A DNA stretch of 51,294 bases from assembly GCA_023437745.1 (NCBI GenBank), contig JAEZFI010000088.1, positions 1 through 51,294 of the forward strand, in the 5' to 3' direction. Source of the stretch: Actinomycetes bacterium. GTDB lineage: Bacteria > Actinomycetota > Acidimicrobiia > Acidimicrobiales > Microtrichaceae. The notes under the pieces were generated by a model. The model searched no databases and was not told the origin of the DNA. It worked only from the letters and a program-made list of their open reading frames with translations. Position 1 is the first letter of the stretch, and every line of letters starts with the position of its first letter. A program made the position numbers and the translations under genes. Shown one piece after another: positions 23,936 through 31,761 of the stretch.

Positions 23936-23981
23936 CGCCGCATCCTGCCATCGCTCGGGCGGGTCGGCCCGGCGGATCGGG

Positions 23982-24734
23982 TCAGCCGTACATCAGCGAA
24001 CCCGGGGTGGTCAGCACCTCGCCGGTCTCGATCCACGTCTTCAGCCCGGAGAGGATCATCGGCCAGCCCCCGTACAGCTCCGGGTTGGCGCCGTCGCGGA
24101 GCTGGTCGTGGGTGACCAGCAGCCGGCACGAGTCGCCGACCGGCTCGATCTCCCAGGTGACCCGCGAGAACCCCTCGTCCTTGACCTCGTCGCTCCAGAG
24201 CGCCCGCATGGTCTGGACCAGCCGGCGGGGCGGGTCGACCTCGACGTTCTCGCCCTCGCCGAGCGGCGCGTCGGCCTTGGGGTTGCTCAGCTCGTAGTGG
24301 GAGCCGGGGCTCCAGTCCGAGTCGATGCGGTTGCCGAAGTTGAACTTCGTGCGGATCTCCGGGTCGGTGATCGCCTCCCAGAGGCGCTCGGGGGTGGTGC
24401 GGATGTAGATCTCGAAGACCTTCTCCATGGGACGCTCCAATCGCTCTTTGAGGTCGCTGAGCGCTGCGGTCCAGGGCTCGGCGTACTTGCTCACCCACCG
24501 GTCGTGGACGAGCCGGATCGGGACCGGGTTCAGGTGGTGCAGCTTCTCGCGGCCTCGCCGCCTGGTCACCACCAGTCCCGCCTCCTCGAGCACCTTGAGG
24601 TGCTTCATCACCCCGAACCGGCTCATCGGGCAGCGCGCCTCGAGCTCGCTCAGGGTCTGACCGTCCTGCCGGAACAGCTCGTCGAGGAGGCTGCGCCGGG
24701 TCGGATCGGCGAGGGCTCGGAACACCAGGTCCAC
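23982..24734 (-). CDS. ArsR-type HTH fused to SRPBCC/AHSA1 domain
   Basis: A 250-residue fusion. The N-terminal winged helix (about 1-85: FRALADPTRRSLLDEL, MSRFGVMKHLKVLEEAGLV, HHLNPVPI) belongs to ArsR regulators without metal-binding Cys sites. The C-terminal domain (about 103-245) is an AHSA1/START-like cavity (VFEIYIRTTPERLWEAITDPE, WSPGSHYEL). Usually these two functions are encoded by adjacent genes; here one chain could sense a hydrophobic ligand and bind DNA. The GTG at 24734 is 7 nt from TATCGT of a near-consensus promoter, and a palindrome in that promoter is the likely autoregulatory site. Confidence 0.85.
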   Translation of the reverse strand: MDLVFRALADPTRRSLLDELFRQDGQTLSELEARCPMSRFGVMKHLKVLEEAGLVVTRRRGREKLHHLNPVPIRLVHDRWVSKYAEPWTAALSDLKERLERPMEKVFEIYIRTTPERLWEAITDPEIRTKFNFGNRIDSDWSPGSHYELSNPKADAPLGEGENVEVDPPRRLVQTMRALWSDEVKDEGFSRVTWEIEPVGDSCRLLVTHDQLRDGANPELYGGWPMILSGLKTWIETGEVLTTPGSLMYG

Positions 24735-24741
24735 CGCGGGG

Positions 24742-24771
24742 ACGATACGTGACCAAACAGTCACATGTCAA
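24742..24771 (-). promoter_or_regulatory. Promoter of the ArsR-SRPBCC gene with operator in its spacer
   Basis: On the minus strand TTGACA (24766-24771) and TATCGT (24742-24747) are 18 nt apart. The inverted repeat GTGAC-N6-GTCAC (24749-24764) fills the spacer. The GTG start is 7 nt past the -10, predicting a leaderless, autorepressed transcript. Confidence 0.65.
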
Positions 24772-24848
24772 CGGTGCGATGCCGATGAGTTCGACCGTCC
24801 CGCGCCGTCGTGAGGACGATGACGTCGACGATCGCACCGCCACCCATT

Positions 24849-24874
24849 GCGCTGTCACAGCGCCGTCGTACGAT
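24849..24874 (+). promoter_or_regulatory. Palindrome and -10 hexamer of the SigG-like gene
   Basis: A perfect palindrome GCGCTGT-C-ACAGCGC (24849-24863) lies 5 nt upstream of TACGAT (24869-24874), which is 7 nt before the GTG at 24882. The palindrome occupies the -35 position and may be an operator. Confidence 0.5.
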
Positions 24875-24881
24875 TCGGGGC

Positions 24882-25895
24882 GTGACCGTGCCCCCTGTGT
24901 CCACGACCGAACCCGTCGAGCGCCCGGACGCGGCGGGGACGCGCCCCGACGCCGGCGTCCTGGAGTTCGAGGCCTCCCGCCGTGAGCTCACCGCCTACTG
25001 CTACCGGATGCTCGGCTCGGGGTCGGAGGCCGAGGACGCCGTCCAGGAGACGATGGTGCGCGCCTGGCGGGGGATCGACCGGTTCGAGGGGCGATCGGCG
25101 GTCAGGTCGTGGCTGTACCGCATCGCGACGAACGTCTGCCTCGACATGCTGCGGGGCCCCCAGCGACGAGCCCGGCCGATGGACATGGGGCCGGCCTCCA
25201 CCGCGGACGCGTTCCTCGGTGCGCCGCTCGCCGAGCAGCACTGGGTGCTGCCCGCGCGCGACGAGACGATCCTGCCCACGAACGACCCCGCCGCCGTGGC
25301 CGAGTCCCGGGAGTCGGTCCGGCTCGCGTTCATCGCCGCGCTGCAGCTGCTGCCGCCCCGGCAGCGCGCCGTGCTCATCCTGCGGCAGGTGCTGCGCTGG
25401 CAGGCGACCGAGGTGGCCGAGCTGCTCGACACCACCGTCGCGTCGGTCAACAGCGCGCTCCAGCGCGCCACGGCGACGATGGCCTCCGCCGACACGGTCG
25501 CCGTCGACGCCGCCCAGATGGACGACGAGCACCAGGAGCTCCTCGCCAAGTACGTCGACGCCTTCGAGCGCTACGACATCGAGTCGTTGGTCACCCTGCT
25601 GCACGACGACGCCACCTTCTGCATGCCGCCGTTCCCCCTCTGGCTCCGGGGCACGCAGGAGATCGGCAAGTTCTACGTCGGCCAGGGCGCGGCGTGCCGT
25701 GGCTCCCGGCTGCTCGCCACGGCGGCGAACGGCTGCGCCGCGTTCGGCAGCTACAAGCCCACAGGGGACGGCAGCTACGAGCCGTGGGCGCTGCAGGTCA
25801 TCGAGGTGTCAGACGGGCGGATCTCCACCCTCCACCACTTCATCGGACCCGAGATCTTCGAGCAGTTCGGCCTCCCCGCCCGGCTCGAGGAGTAG
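24882..25895 (+). CDS. ECF sigma factor with C-terminal SnoaL-like domain (SigG/SigJ type)
   Basis: A 337-residue extracytoplasmic-function sigma factor. Sigma2 (about 38-105) contains AYCYRMLGSGSEAEDAVQETMVRAWRGIDRFEGRSAVRSWLYRIATNVCLDML. Sigma4 (about 150-205) has LPPRQRAVLILRQVLRWQATEVAELL. A SnoaL_2/NTF2-like domain (about 218-330) replaces a separate anti-sigma factor, as in the SigJ/SigG/ECF41-like groups, where it modulates activity in cis. GTG 24882 is chosen for the leaderless promoter; the frame is open further upstream. The last 87 bp overlap a convergent STAS-like gene. Confidence 0.9.
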   Translation: MTVPPVSTTEPVERPDAAGTRPDAGVLEFEASRRELTAYCYRMLGSGSEAEDAVQETMVRAWRGIDRFEGRSAVRSWLYRIATNVCLDMLRGPQRRARPMDMGPASTADAFLGAPLAEQHWVLPARDETILPTNDPAAVAESRESVRLAFIAALQLLPPRQRAVLILRQVLRWQATEVAELLDTTVASVNSALQRATATMASADTVAVDAAQMDDEHQELLAKYVDAFERYDIESLVTLLHDDATFCMPPFPLWLRGTQEIGKFYVGQGAACRGSRLLATAANGCAAFGSYKPTGDGSYEPWALQVIEVSDGRISTLHHFIGPEIFEQFGLPARLEE

Positions 25896-26117
25896 GTCCG
25901 CCAACCCCACCAGCCGCAGCAGGCCGCGGAGCGTCACGCTCGGCTGGTCGACCCGCACCGCCCAGCCCTCACGGGCGGCCTCCACGCGCAGCCGGCAGAG
26001 CGCGTCCACGGTCTGGAGGTCCGCCTCCATGACCGGATCCAGCCGCCACCTGGCGATCTCCACGTCGCCGTCGACGACCCGGATCGTGGTGCTCCGCTCG
26101 CCGACCTCCATCGCCAC
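25809..26117 (-). CDS. STAS-like protein
   Basis: About 102 residues resembling small actinobacterial STAS/anti-sigma-antagonist-like proteins: an N-terminal strand pair, then DADLQTV-like helix and SVTLRGLLRLVGLADLL, ending in an acidic VVEGGDPPV tail that I recognise from such proteins. The classic phosphorylatable Ser context is not obvious. GAGGAG stands 6 nt before the GTG at 26117. The 3' end is antisense to the final 87 bp of the sigma-factor gene. The call is moderate because the overlap is large and the protein short. Confidence 0.55.
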   Translation of the reverse strand: MAMEVGERSTTIRVVDGDVEIARWRLDPVMEADLQTVDALCRLRVEAAREGWAVRVDQPSVTLRGLLRLVGLADLLLEPGGEAELLEDLGSDEVVEGGDPPV

Positions 26118-26210
26118 GCCATGCTCCTCGCTGCCGGCTTCGAAGAGTTGGACGACCCTGGCGCCCGAAACTCACCGCGGCCGGTCGTCGCGCGCGGTCA
26201 GGCTGTCGTG

Positions 26211-27470
26211 GTGAGCGTCGACCGGCCGCCGTCGAGCGTCATCCCGCTCGTCCTCCTGGAGGCCTCGACGCTCCTGTCGGCATCGGGCAACGCCGCGGCG
26301 ACGGTCGTGCTCCCCTGGTTGGTCCTCGAGCGCACCGGCAGCCCCGGCTCGGCCGGCCTCCTCGCCGCCGCGACCGCCGTGCCGCTGCTCGTGTCGAGCT
26401 TGTTCTCCGGCACGATCGTGGACCTGTGGGGCCGTCGTCGGACGTCGGTGGTCTCCGATGCGCTGTCGGCGGTGTCCGTCGCCGCGATCCCGGTCCTCGA
26501 CGCCACGCTCGGGTTGAACCTGGCCTGGCTGGTCGGGTTGGCGGTGCTGGGAGCGGTCTTCGATCCGGCCGGCGTGACGGCACGGGAGACGATGCTGCCG
26601 GCGGTCACCCGACGGGCCGGATGGTCGCTCGACCGTGCCAACAGCCTCCACGAGGCGGTGTGGGGTGTCGCCTTCCTCGTCGGACCCGGGGTGGGCGGCG
26701 TGATGATCGCGTGGTTCGGGTCGGTCACCGCGCTGTGGGCGACCGCGGTGGGGTTCACCGCGTCGGGGCTCCTCGTCGGTTTCCTGAAGGTCGCCGATGC
26801 GGGCACCCCCGAGCGTGCCGCCGCGCCGTACGGCATGTGGCAGGGCACCGGTGACGGGCTGCGGTTCGTCTGGCGCGACCCGCTGCTCCGCGGGCTGGCC
26901 GTCATGACCGCCGTGCTGGTGTCGGTCTACATGCCGATCGAAGGCGTCCTGCTGCCCGTCCACTTCGAGCGCCTGGACGAGCCGGGCCGGCTCGGCGGCG
27001 TCATCATGGCGATGAGCGCCGGCGGCGTGGTCGGCGCGATCGGCTACGCAGCGCTGGCTCGTCGCGTCCGGCGCAGCCTCGTCTTCCGGGGGGCGCTGCT
27101 CGTCACCGGCGTCCTGGTGATGGTGCTCGCCGTGCTCCCGCCGTTCGCCGTCATGCTGGTGTCGGGGTTCGGGATCGGACTCGCGTACGGACCCGTCGGA
27201 CCGCTCGTGAACCTGGCGATGCAGACCCGCAGCGGCGAGCACATGCGCGGTCGCGTCGTGGGGATCATCACGTCGGCCGAGTACGCGGCGGGACCCGTCG
27301 GCTACCTGGTCACCGGCGCCGCGGCCGGGTCCTTCGGCGTGCGCCCGGTGTTCCTCGCGATCGGCGTGGTCGTGCTGGTCGTCGTCACCGCCGGACTCCT
27401 GGTCCGGTCGTTCTCGGAGCTGGACCGACTCGATGCCGAGCCCCTCGTCACGAGCCCCGCCGAGTCGTAG
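26211..27470 (+). CDS. MFS transporter
   Basis: About 419 residues with twelve predicted membrane segments. GTIVDLWGRRRTSVVSD after TM2 is the MFS cytoplasmic loop motif; the second half has an equivalent ARRVRRSLVFRG. The layout fits the drug/metabolite efflux (MFS_3-like) branch with no recognisable substrate site. GTG 26211 follows CAGGCT by 6 nt; earlier in-frame starts add a non-hydrophobic leader. Its stop codon TAG is part of the -10 hexamer of the following sigma-factor gene. Confidence 0.87.
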   Translation: MSVDRPPSSVIPLVLLEASTLLSASGNAAATVVLPWLVLERTGSPGSAGLLAAATAVPLLVSSLFSGTIVDLWGRRRTSVVSDALSAVSVAAIPVLDATLGLNLAWLVGLAVLGAVFDPAGVTARETMLPAVTRRAGWSLDRANSLHEAVWGVAFLVGPGVGGVMIAWFGSVTALWATAVGFTASGLLVGFLKVADAGTPERAAAPYGMWQGTGDGLRFVWRDPLLRGLAVMTAVLVSVYMPIEGVLLPVHFERLDEPGRLGGVIMAMSAGGVVGAIGYAALARRVRRSLVFRGALLVTGVLVMVLAVLPPFAVMLVSGFGIGLAYGPVGPLVNLAMQTRSGEHMRGRVVGIITSAEYAAGPVGYLVTGAAAGSFGVRPVFLAIGVVVLVVVTAGLLVRSFSELDRLDAEPLVTSPAES

Positions 27471-27473
27471 CCT
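27468..27473 (+). promoter_or_regulatory. -10 hexamer of the second ECF sigma gene
   Basis: TAGCCT includes the stop codon of the MFS gene and lies 6 nt before the GTG at 27480. Confidence 0.4.
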
Positions 27474-27479
27474 TTCGCC

Positions 27480-28049
27480 GTGGACAGCGAGACCGACCTG
27501 GTCGAGCGCTTGCGGCACGGCGACGAGGTGGCGTTCGCCCTCCTCGTGGCCCGGTACCACCCGATGCTGCTCCGCGTCGCCGAGGCCTCGCTCCGCTCCC
27601 GGGCGGTCGCCGAGGAGGCCGTGCAGGACACCTGGCTCGCCGTGCTCCGCGGGGTCGACCACTTCGAGGGCCGCTCCTCGCTCAAGACCTGGCTCTTCCA
27701 CATCCTGCGGAACCGCGTCCGGACGGCGGCCAGCCGTGAGGTCCGCACCGGGGGTGCGCACGACGAACTCGATCCACTGACGCCGGCGGTGGGCGAGGGA
27801 GCCATCGCCCCGGCGCCCTGGGAGGACGACGTCGACGAGCGCCTGCTCGCCGAGCACGTCGCGCGCCGGGCCCACGAGCTGCTCGGCCAGCTGCCGACCG
27901 GCGAGCGGGAGGTGGTCGAGCTCAGGGATCTCGAAGGGCTGACGGCCGGAGAGGTGGCGTCCCGGGTCGGGGTGACCGACGGCTACCAGCGGGTGCTCCT
28001 CCACCGAGGTCACGCCCACCTGCGCGAGCTGCTCTCGCACGACCTGTAA
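27480..28049 (+). CDS. ECF RNA polymerase sigma factor
   Basis: A 189-residue sigma factor with sigma2 (about 8-78: FALLVARYHPMLLRVA, AEEAVQDTWLAVLRGVDHFEGRSSLKTWLFHILRNRV) and sigma4 (about 125-180: LLGQLPTGEREVVELRDLEGLTAGEVASRVGVTDGYQRVLLHRGHAHLREL). A spacer of variable acidic sequence joins them. No anti-sigma gene follows; the next gene is a methyltransferase. Start by a leaderless promoter. Confidence 0.92.
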   Translation: MDSETDLVERLRHGDEVAFALLVARYHPMLLRVAEASLRSRAVAEEAVQDTWLAVLRGVDHFEGRSSLKTWLFHILRNRVRTAASREVRTGGAHDELDPLTPAVGEGAIAPAPWEDDVDERLLAEHVARRAHELLGQLPTGEREVVELRDLEGLTAGEVASRVGVTDGYQRVLLHRGHAHLRELLSHDL

Positions 28050-28125
28050 CGGTCGGGCGCCGGCGAGGACGGTTCAGATGGCGGCCCGGACCCCCTGGCG
28101 CCGCCGTGAAGCGGGGTGGTGGATC

Positions 28126-29196
28126 ATGACGATCGCGATCGATGAGGCGAAGCTCGAGCAGTTCATGGGGCAGATGGTCGGCCACATGACCGGAGGAGCC
28201 CTGTGCTTCGGCGTCTACCTCGGTGACCGGCTCGGGCTCTACCGGGCGCTGTCCCAGCGGGGGTCCTCGACCGCCGACGAGCTCGCCACGGCGACCGGCT
28301 GCCACCCCCGACTGGTGCGGGAGTGGCTCGACGGGCAGGTCGCCGGAGGTCTGCTCGAGTACGACGCGCCGAGCGACCACTACGCGATGTCCGGCGAGGC
28401 CACGATGGCGCTCGCCGACGACACCTCGCCGGCGTTCGTGGCCCGGGGGATGAACGCCTTCGCGTCGCTCTTCCTCGACGGCGACAAGATCGCCGACGCC
28501 TTCCGCGGCGACGGCGCGCTCAGCTGGGGTGACCACCACCCGTGCCTGTTCGAGGGGACCGAGTGGTTCTTCCGGACCGGCTACCGGGCGGAGCTGCCGC
28601 ACTGGATCGGCGCCCTGGACGGCGTGGCGGCGAAGCTCGACGCCGGCGGTTCGGTGGCCGACGTCGGCTGCGGGCACGGCGCCTCGGTGGTGGTGATGGC
28701 CGAGCGGTACCCGAACGCCAGGATCACCGGCTTCGACTTCCACGGGCCCTCGATCGAGACCGCACGCCAGCGGGCCGAGGAGGCGGGGGTGGCCGATGCC
28801 GTCGAGCTTCGGCAGGCGTCGGCCACCACCTACGACGGGACCTACGACCTGATCTGCTTCTTCGACTGCCTGCACGACATGGGCGATCCCGTCGGCATCG
28901 CCCGCTACGCGTACGACCACCTCGAACCCGGCGGCACCATGATGCTGGTCGAGCCGTTCGCCCTCGACGATCGCGTCCAGAACTTGGCGGCGAACCCGAT
29001 GGCGGCGCTGCTGTACCACGCGTCCGCCGGGATCTGCACCCCGAACTCGCTGTCCCAGGACGTGGGCCTCGGTCTGGGCGCCCAGGCCGGGCAGGCGCGG
29101 CTCCAGGAGGTGGTGCGCGAGGCCGGCTTCGGTGAGCTCCGCCGGGTGGCCGAGACGCCGCTGAACCTCGTGCTGGAGGCACGCCGGCCCAGCTGA
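28126..29196 (+). CDS. Class I SAM-dependent methyltransferase
   Basis: About 356 residues. An N-terminal winged-helix-like domain (about 20-95: LYRALSQRGSSTADELATATGCHPRLVREWLDGQVAGGLLEYD) precedes a Rossmann methyltransferase domain with motif I VADVGCGHGASVVVMAERYP (about 176-195), motif post-I ITGFDFHG, and LICFFDCLHDMGDP. The architecture is that of O-methyltransferase/rRNA-methyltransferase-like enzymes; substrate unknown. ATG 28126 follows GGGGTGG; an upstream ATG at 28078 gives a basic extension with no family match. A 10-bp terminator hairpin follows. Confidence 0.85.
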   Translation: MTIAIDEAKLEQFMGQMVGHMTGGALCFGVYLGDRLGLYRALSQRGSSTADELATATGCHPRLVREWLDGQVAGGLLEYDAPSDHYAMSGEATMALADDTSPAFVARGMNAFASLFLDGDKIADAFRGDGALSWGDHHPCLFEGTEWFFRTGYRAELPHWIGALDGVAAKLDAGGSVADVGCGHGASVVVMAERYPNARITGFDFHGPSIETARQRAEEAGVADAVELRQASATTYDGTYDLICFFDCLHDMGDPVGIARYAYDHLEPGGTMMLVEPFALDDRVQNLAANPMAALLYHASAGICTPNSLSQDVGLGLGAQAGQARLQEVVREAGFGELRRVAETPLNLVLEARRPS

Positions 29197-29229
29197 TCGG
29201 TGCGACGTCGGGCCGCGGACGCGGGACCG

Positions 29230-29253
29230 GGGGACGACCGCGAGGTCGTCCCC
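29230..29253. terminator. Hairpin between methyltransferase and CBS genes
   Basis: A perfect 10-bp stem GGGGACGACC / GGTCGTCCCC with 4-nt loop lies between the convergent stops at 29196 and 29262. There is no T-run. Confidence 0.65.
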
Positions 29254-29261
29254 GTCCCGGC

Positions 29262-29696
29262 TCAGCGGCCGGTCTGGATGTAGGTCTGCATCTGCTCGCG
29301 CTCGTGCTCCAGCTCGACGAGCCGGCGCTTCACCACGTCGCCGATGCTGATGATCCCTCCGAGGTGGCCGCCTTCCACCACGGGGATGTGGCGCACGCGG
29401 CTCTCGGTCATCGTCCGTGCGAGGTCCTCGATCGAGTCGGACGGCACGCACGTGTGGACCTCCCGGGTCATCACGTCGAGCACCGCGGTGTCCACGCCGT
29501 TGCGCCCGACCGAGGCGAGGTGGGTCACGATGTCGCGCTCGGACAGGATCCCGAGCACCGACGAGCCGTCGGCGGACACGATCAGCGCGCCGATGCCACG
29601 CTCTGCGAGCCGGCGGCTGGCGGTCTCGATCGTCGCGTCGGGTTCGATCGTGGCGACGTCGTTCCCCTTGTGGCGGAGGATGTCGGTGACTCGCAT
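29262..29696 (-). CDS. CBS-domain pair protein
   Basis: A 144-residue protein consisting of two CBS motifs (about 8-62 and 74-128: VATIEPDATIETASRRLAER, GILSERDIVTHLA, VHTCVPSDSIEDLARTMTESRVRHIPVVEGG) and a charged C-terminal helix. CBS pairs bind adenosine nucleotides as energy sensors. No fused effector domain is present. GAGGGGAGGG precedes ATG 29696; an upstream ATG lacks support. Confidence 0.88.
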   Translation of the reverse strand: MRVTDILRHKGNDVATIEPDATIETASRRLAERGIGALIVSADGSSVLGILSERDIVTHLASVGRNGVDTAVLDVMTREVHTCVPSDSIEDLARTMTESRVRHIPVVEGGHLGGIISIGDVVKRRLVELEHEREQMQTYIQTGR

Positions 29697-29788
29697 GTGC
29701 GGGCCCTCCCCTCGGACGTGAGTCCGCTCGTCGGTGCCTGTGCCCATCGTAAACACCGGTGGCGCCGTTCGCTGGGACAGCGCGCGAG

Positions 29789-29830
29789 AACGGCGAAGGC
29801 CGTGACGCCCGTAGACGTCACGGCCCTCGC
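29789..29830. terminator. Terminator downstream of the major pilin
   Basis: A 17-nt arm pair (29789-29805 with 29814-29830) has one central mismatch and an 8-nt loop. It lies 18 nt past the pilin stop on the minus strand. On that strand the stem is followed by TTCTC, a weak T-rich stretch. Confidence 0.7.
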
Positions 29831-29847
29831 CGAAGTCGGAGTGGGGA

Positions 29848-30318
29848 CTACCAGTCGCTGGCGGTCGCCCCTGCGGCGTCGCCGCCGGTGCAGTCGCTGG
29901 CCGTCTCCGTCGTCCCGTAGGTCACGGTGCCCTCGTCGTCGGTGCTGACCCAGAAGCAGGTCCCGGACTCGGAGAGGGCCGCAGCCGACCAGGTGGTGTC
30001 GCTGGCCTCGACCGACAGGTGCTTCGGCCCGGTCGAGGCGGTGTCGGCGTCGGAGTACTCGAGGGCGGCCTCGGCGGCCTCCATGCTCACGGCGTCGGCC
30101 TCGGCGTAGCTCTGGTCGTCGGTGAAGATCACGTTCGCCGCCGTCAGCGCGTTGCGCAGGCCCGTCTTGGCGATCGAGTCCTGCCCCCGCTCACGGGCGC
30201 CGAGGAACGTCGGGATCGCGATGGCGAGCAGGATGCCGATGATCAGCACCACCACCATCAGCTCGATGAGCGTGAAGCCGCGGTCGTCGTTCCGGGCCTT
30301 TCGCAGTGTCGTCAACAT
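29848..30318 (-). CDS. pilA: Type IV major pilin (PilA-like)
   Basis: A 156-residue prepilin. The class III leader MLTTLRKARNDDRG is cut after Gly14; the mature protein begins FTLIELMVVV with Glu at +5, followed by a 25-residue hydrophobic helix and a globular C-terminus with two Cys (in TCFWV and DCTGG) for the usual disulfide loop. It is the most probable main structural subunit of the pilus. AAGGAAG precedes ATG 30318. PilC lies just upstream on the same strand; a strong hairpin follows. Confidence 0.93.
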   Translation of the reverse strand: MLTTLRKARNDDRGFTLIELMVVVLIIGILLAIAIPTFLGARERGQDSIAKTGLRNALTAANVIFTDDQSYAEADAVSMEAAEAALEYSDADTASTGPKHLSVEASDTTWSAAALSESGTCFWVSTDDEGTVTYGTTETASDCTGGDAAGATASDW

Positions 30319-30463
30319 CTGTGTCACTTCCTTGGGGGTCGTTCCCGTCACGGGGGCTGCAGGTCACGTCGTGGCGGTGTCCGTCCCGACCCGTTCCCGT
30401 CGTCGTCCGGTGGGGTGGAGTTGAGGGTTTCGGAACGTTTTTCCGGCAGCTGGCCCGAGTGGG

Positions 30464-31681
30464 CTATCGGACGAGCGAGATGGCCTCGAACATGGGCAGG
30501 TAGACCGACATGAGGATCCCTCCGACCGTGAGGCCCATGGCCACGATGAGGAGCGGCTCGAGGAGCGACGTGAGCGATTCGACGGTCGAGTTCACCTGCG
30601 ACTCGTACATCTCCGAGACCTTCACCAGCATCTCGTCGAGCGCGCCGCTCTCCTCGCCGACCTGGACCATCTGCACGACCATGTCGGTGAACACCGGATG
30701 CTCGCCGAGCGCGGCGGCGAGTGAACCCCCGGCGCTGACCCGACGGGCGATGTCGTCCACGGCGGAGCTCAGGAGGCGGTTGTCCGCTGTGTCGCGGGCG
30801 ATCCGCAGCGCGGTCACGGCGGGGACGCCGGTGGCCACCAGCACGGAGAGGCTCTGGCTGAACCGGGCGAGCGCCGTGTGGCTCGCCAGCCGCCCGAACA
30901 CCGGGATCCGGAGCTTGAGCGTGTCCCAGCGGAGTCGCCCGGATGGGCTGCGGCGGTAGACGCGGAACCGCCACACCGCCAGGCCGACGGCCAGCAGCAC
31001 CAGGGGGAACCAGTCCGTGAGGACCCCGGAGACGCCGAGGACCACCTTGGTGGGGAGGGGGAGCGTCCCGTCGAGGTCGGCGAAGATCCCCTCGAAGGTC
31101 GGGATGAGGAACATCAGCATGGCGAGGACGCAGAGGACGATGAGGCAGCCGACCGCCGTCGGGTACGCCATCGCGCTCTTCACCTTGCGGCGCAGGCGCG
31201 ACCGGGCCTCGGTCGAGTCGGCGAGCCGGGCGAGGACCGTCGACAGCGACCCCGAACCCTCACCCGCCCGCACCATCGAGACGTAGAACTCGTTGAACCA
31301 CGCCGGCTGTCGCTCGAGGGCGTCGGAGAGCTGGTCGCCGTTCTCGATGTCGCCCCGGACGAGTCGGACGGCGTCGGCGAAGGGTGGGTGGTCCGACTGA
31401 TCGGCCAGCACCGTCAGGCAGCGGAGGATCGGGGTGCCGGCGGCGATCATCGTCGAGAACTGCCGGCTGAAGACCGCGAGGGCGTCGCCCTTCTTGCCGC
31501 CGAACCCGGGCACGCTCAGCTCCCGGGTCGCGAAGTGCACCCGCTGGCGCGAGACCGAGACCGGGCGGAGGCCCATGCGGCGCACCCGCTCCGCCACCGA
31601 CGTCGGGCTGTCGCCGGGAATGACGCCGCGCTGCAGCTCCCCTCGCTGGTCGACCGCCCGGTAGGCGTACATGGTGCTCAC
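30464..31681 (-). CDS. pilC: Type IV pilus inner-membrane platform protein PilC
   Basis: A 405-residue T2SSF-family protein. Two homologous T2SSF cytoplasmic domains (about 70-190 and 270-392: FSRQFSTMIAAGTPILRCL and FSQSLSVLVATGVPAVTAL) each precede a membrane segment (about 170-195, 215-240, and the C-terminal 375-400). It anchors the pilus motor and pilin addition complex. Divergent from pilB and upstream of pilA; all three share the locus, as is usual for type IV pili of Gram-positive-type actinobacteria. Confidence 0.93.
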   Translation of the reverse strand: MSTMYAYRAVDQRGELQRGVIPGDSPTSVAERVRRMGLRPVSVSRQRVHFATRELSVPGFGGKKGDALAVFSRQFSTMIAAGTPILRCLTVLADQSDHPPFADAVRLVRGDIENGDQLSDALERQPAWFNEFYVSMVRAGEGSGSLSTVLARLADSTEARSRLRRKVKSAMAYPTAVGCLIVLCVLAMLMFLIPTFEGIFADLDGTLPLPTKVVLGVSGVLTDWFPLVLLAVGLAVWRFRVYRRSPSGRLRWDTLKLRIPVFGRLASHTALARFSQSLSVLVATGVPAVTALRIARDTADNRLLSSAVDDIARRVSAGGSLAAALGEHPVFTDMVVQMVQVGEESGALDEMLVKVSEMYESQVNSTVESLTSLLEPLLIVAMGLTVGGILMSVYLPMFEAISLVR

Positions 31682-31761
31682 CCACGCCCTGTCGGCAGAT
31701 GGGGGCCCGGGCTGAGGGGGCCACTGCTCAATCGGTGGCCGTCGCTGCCGACCGAGGAGCG

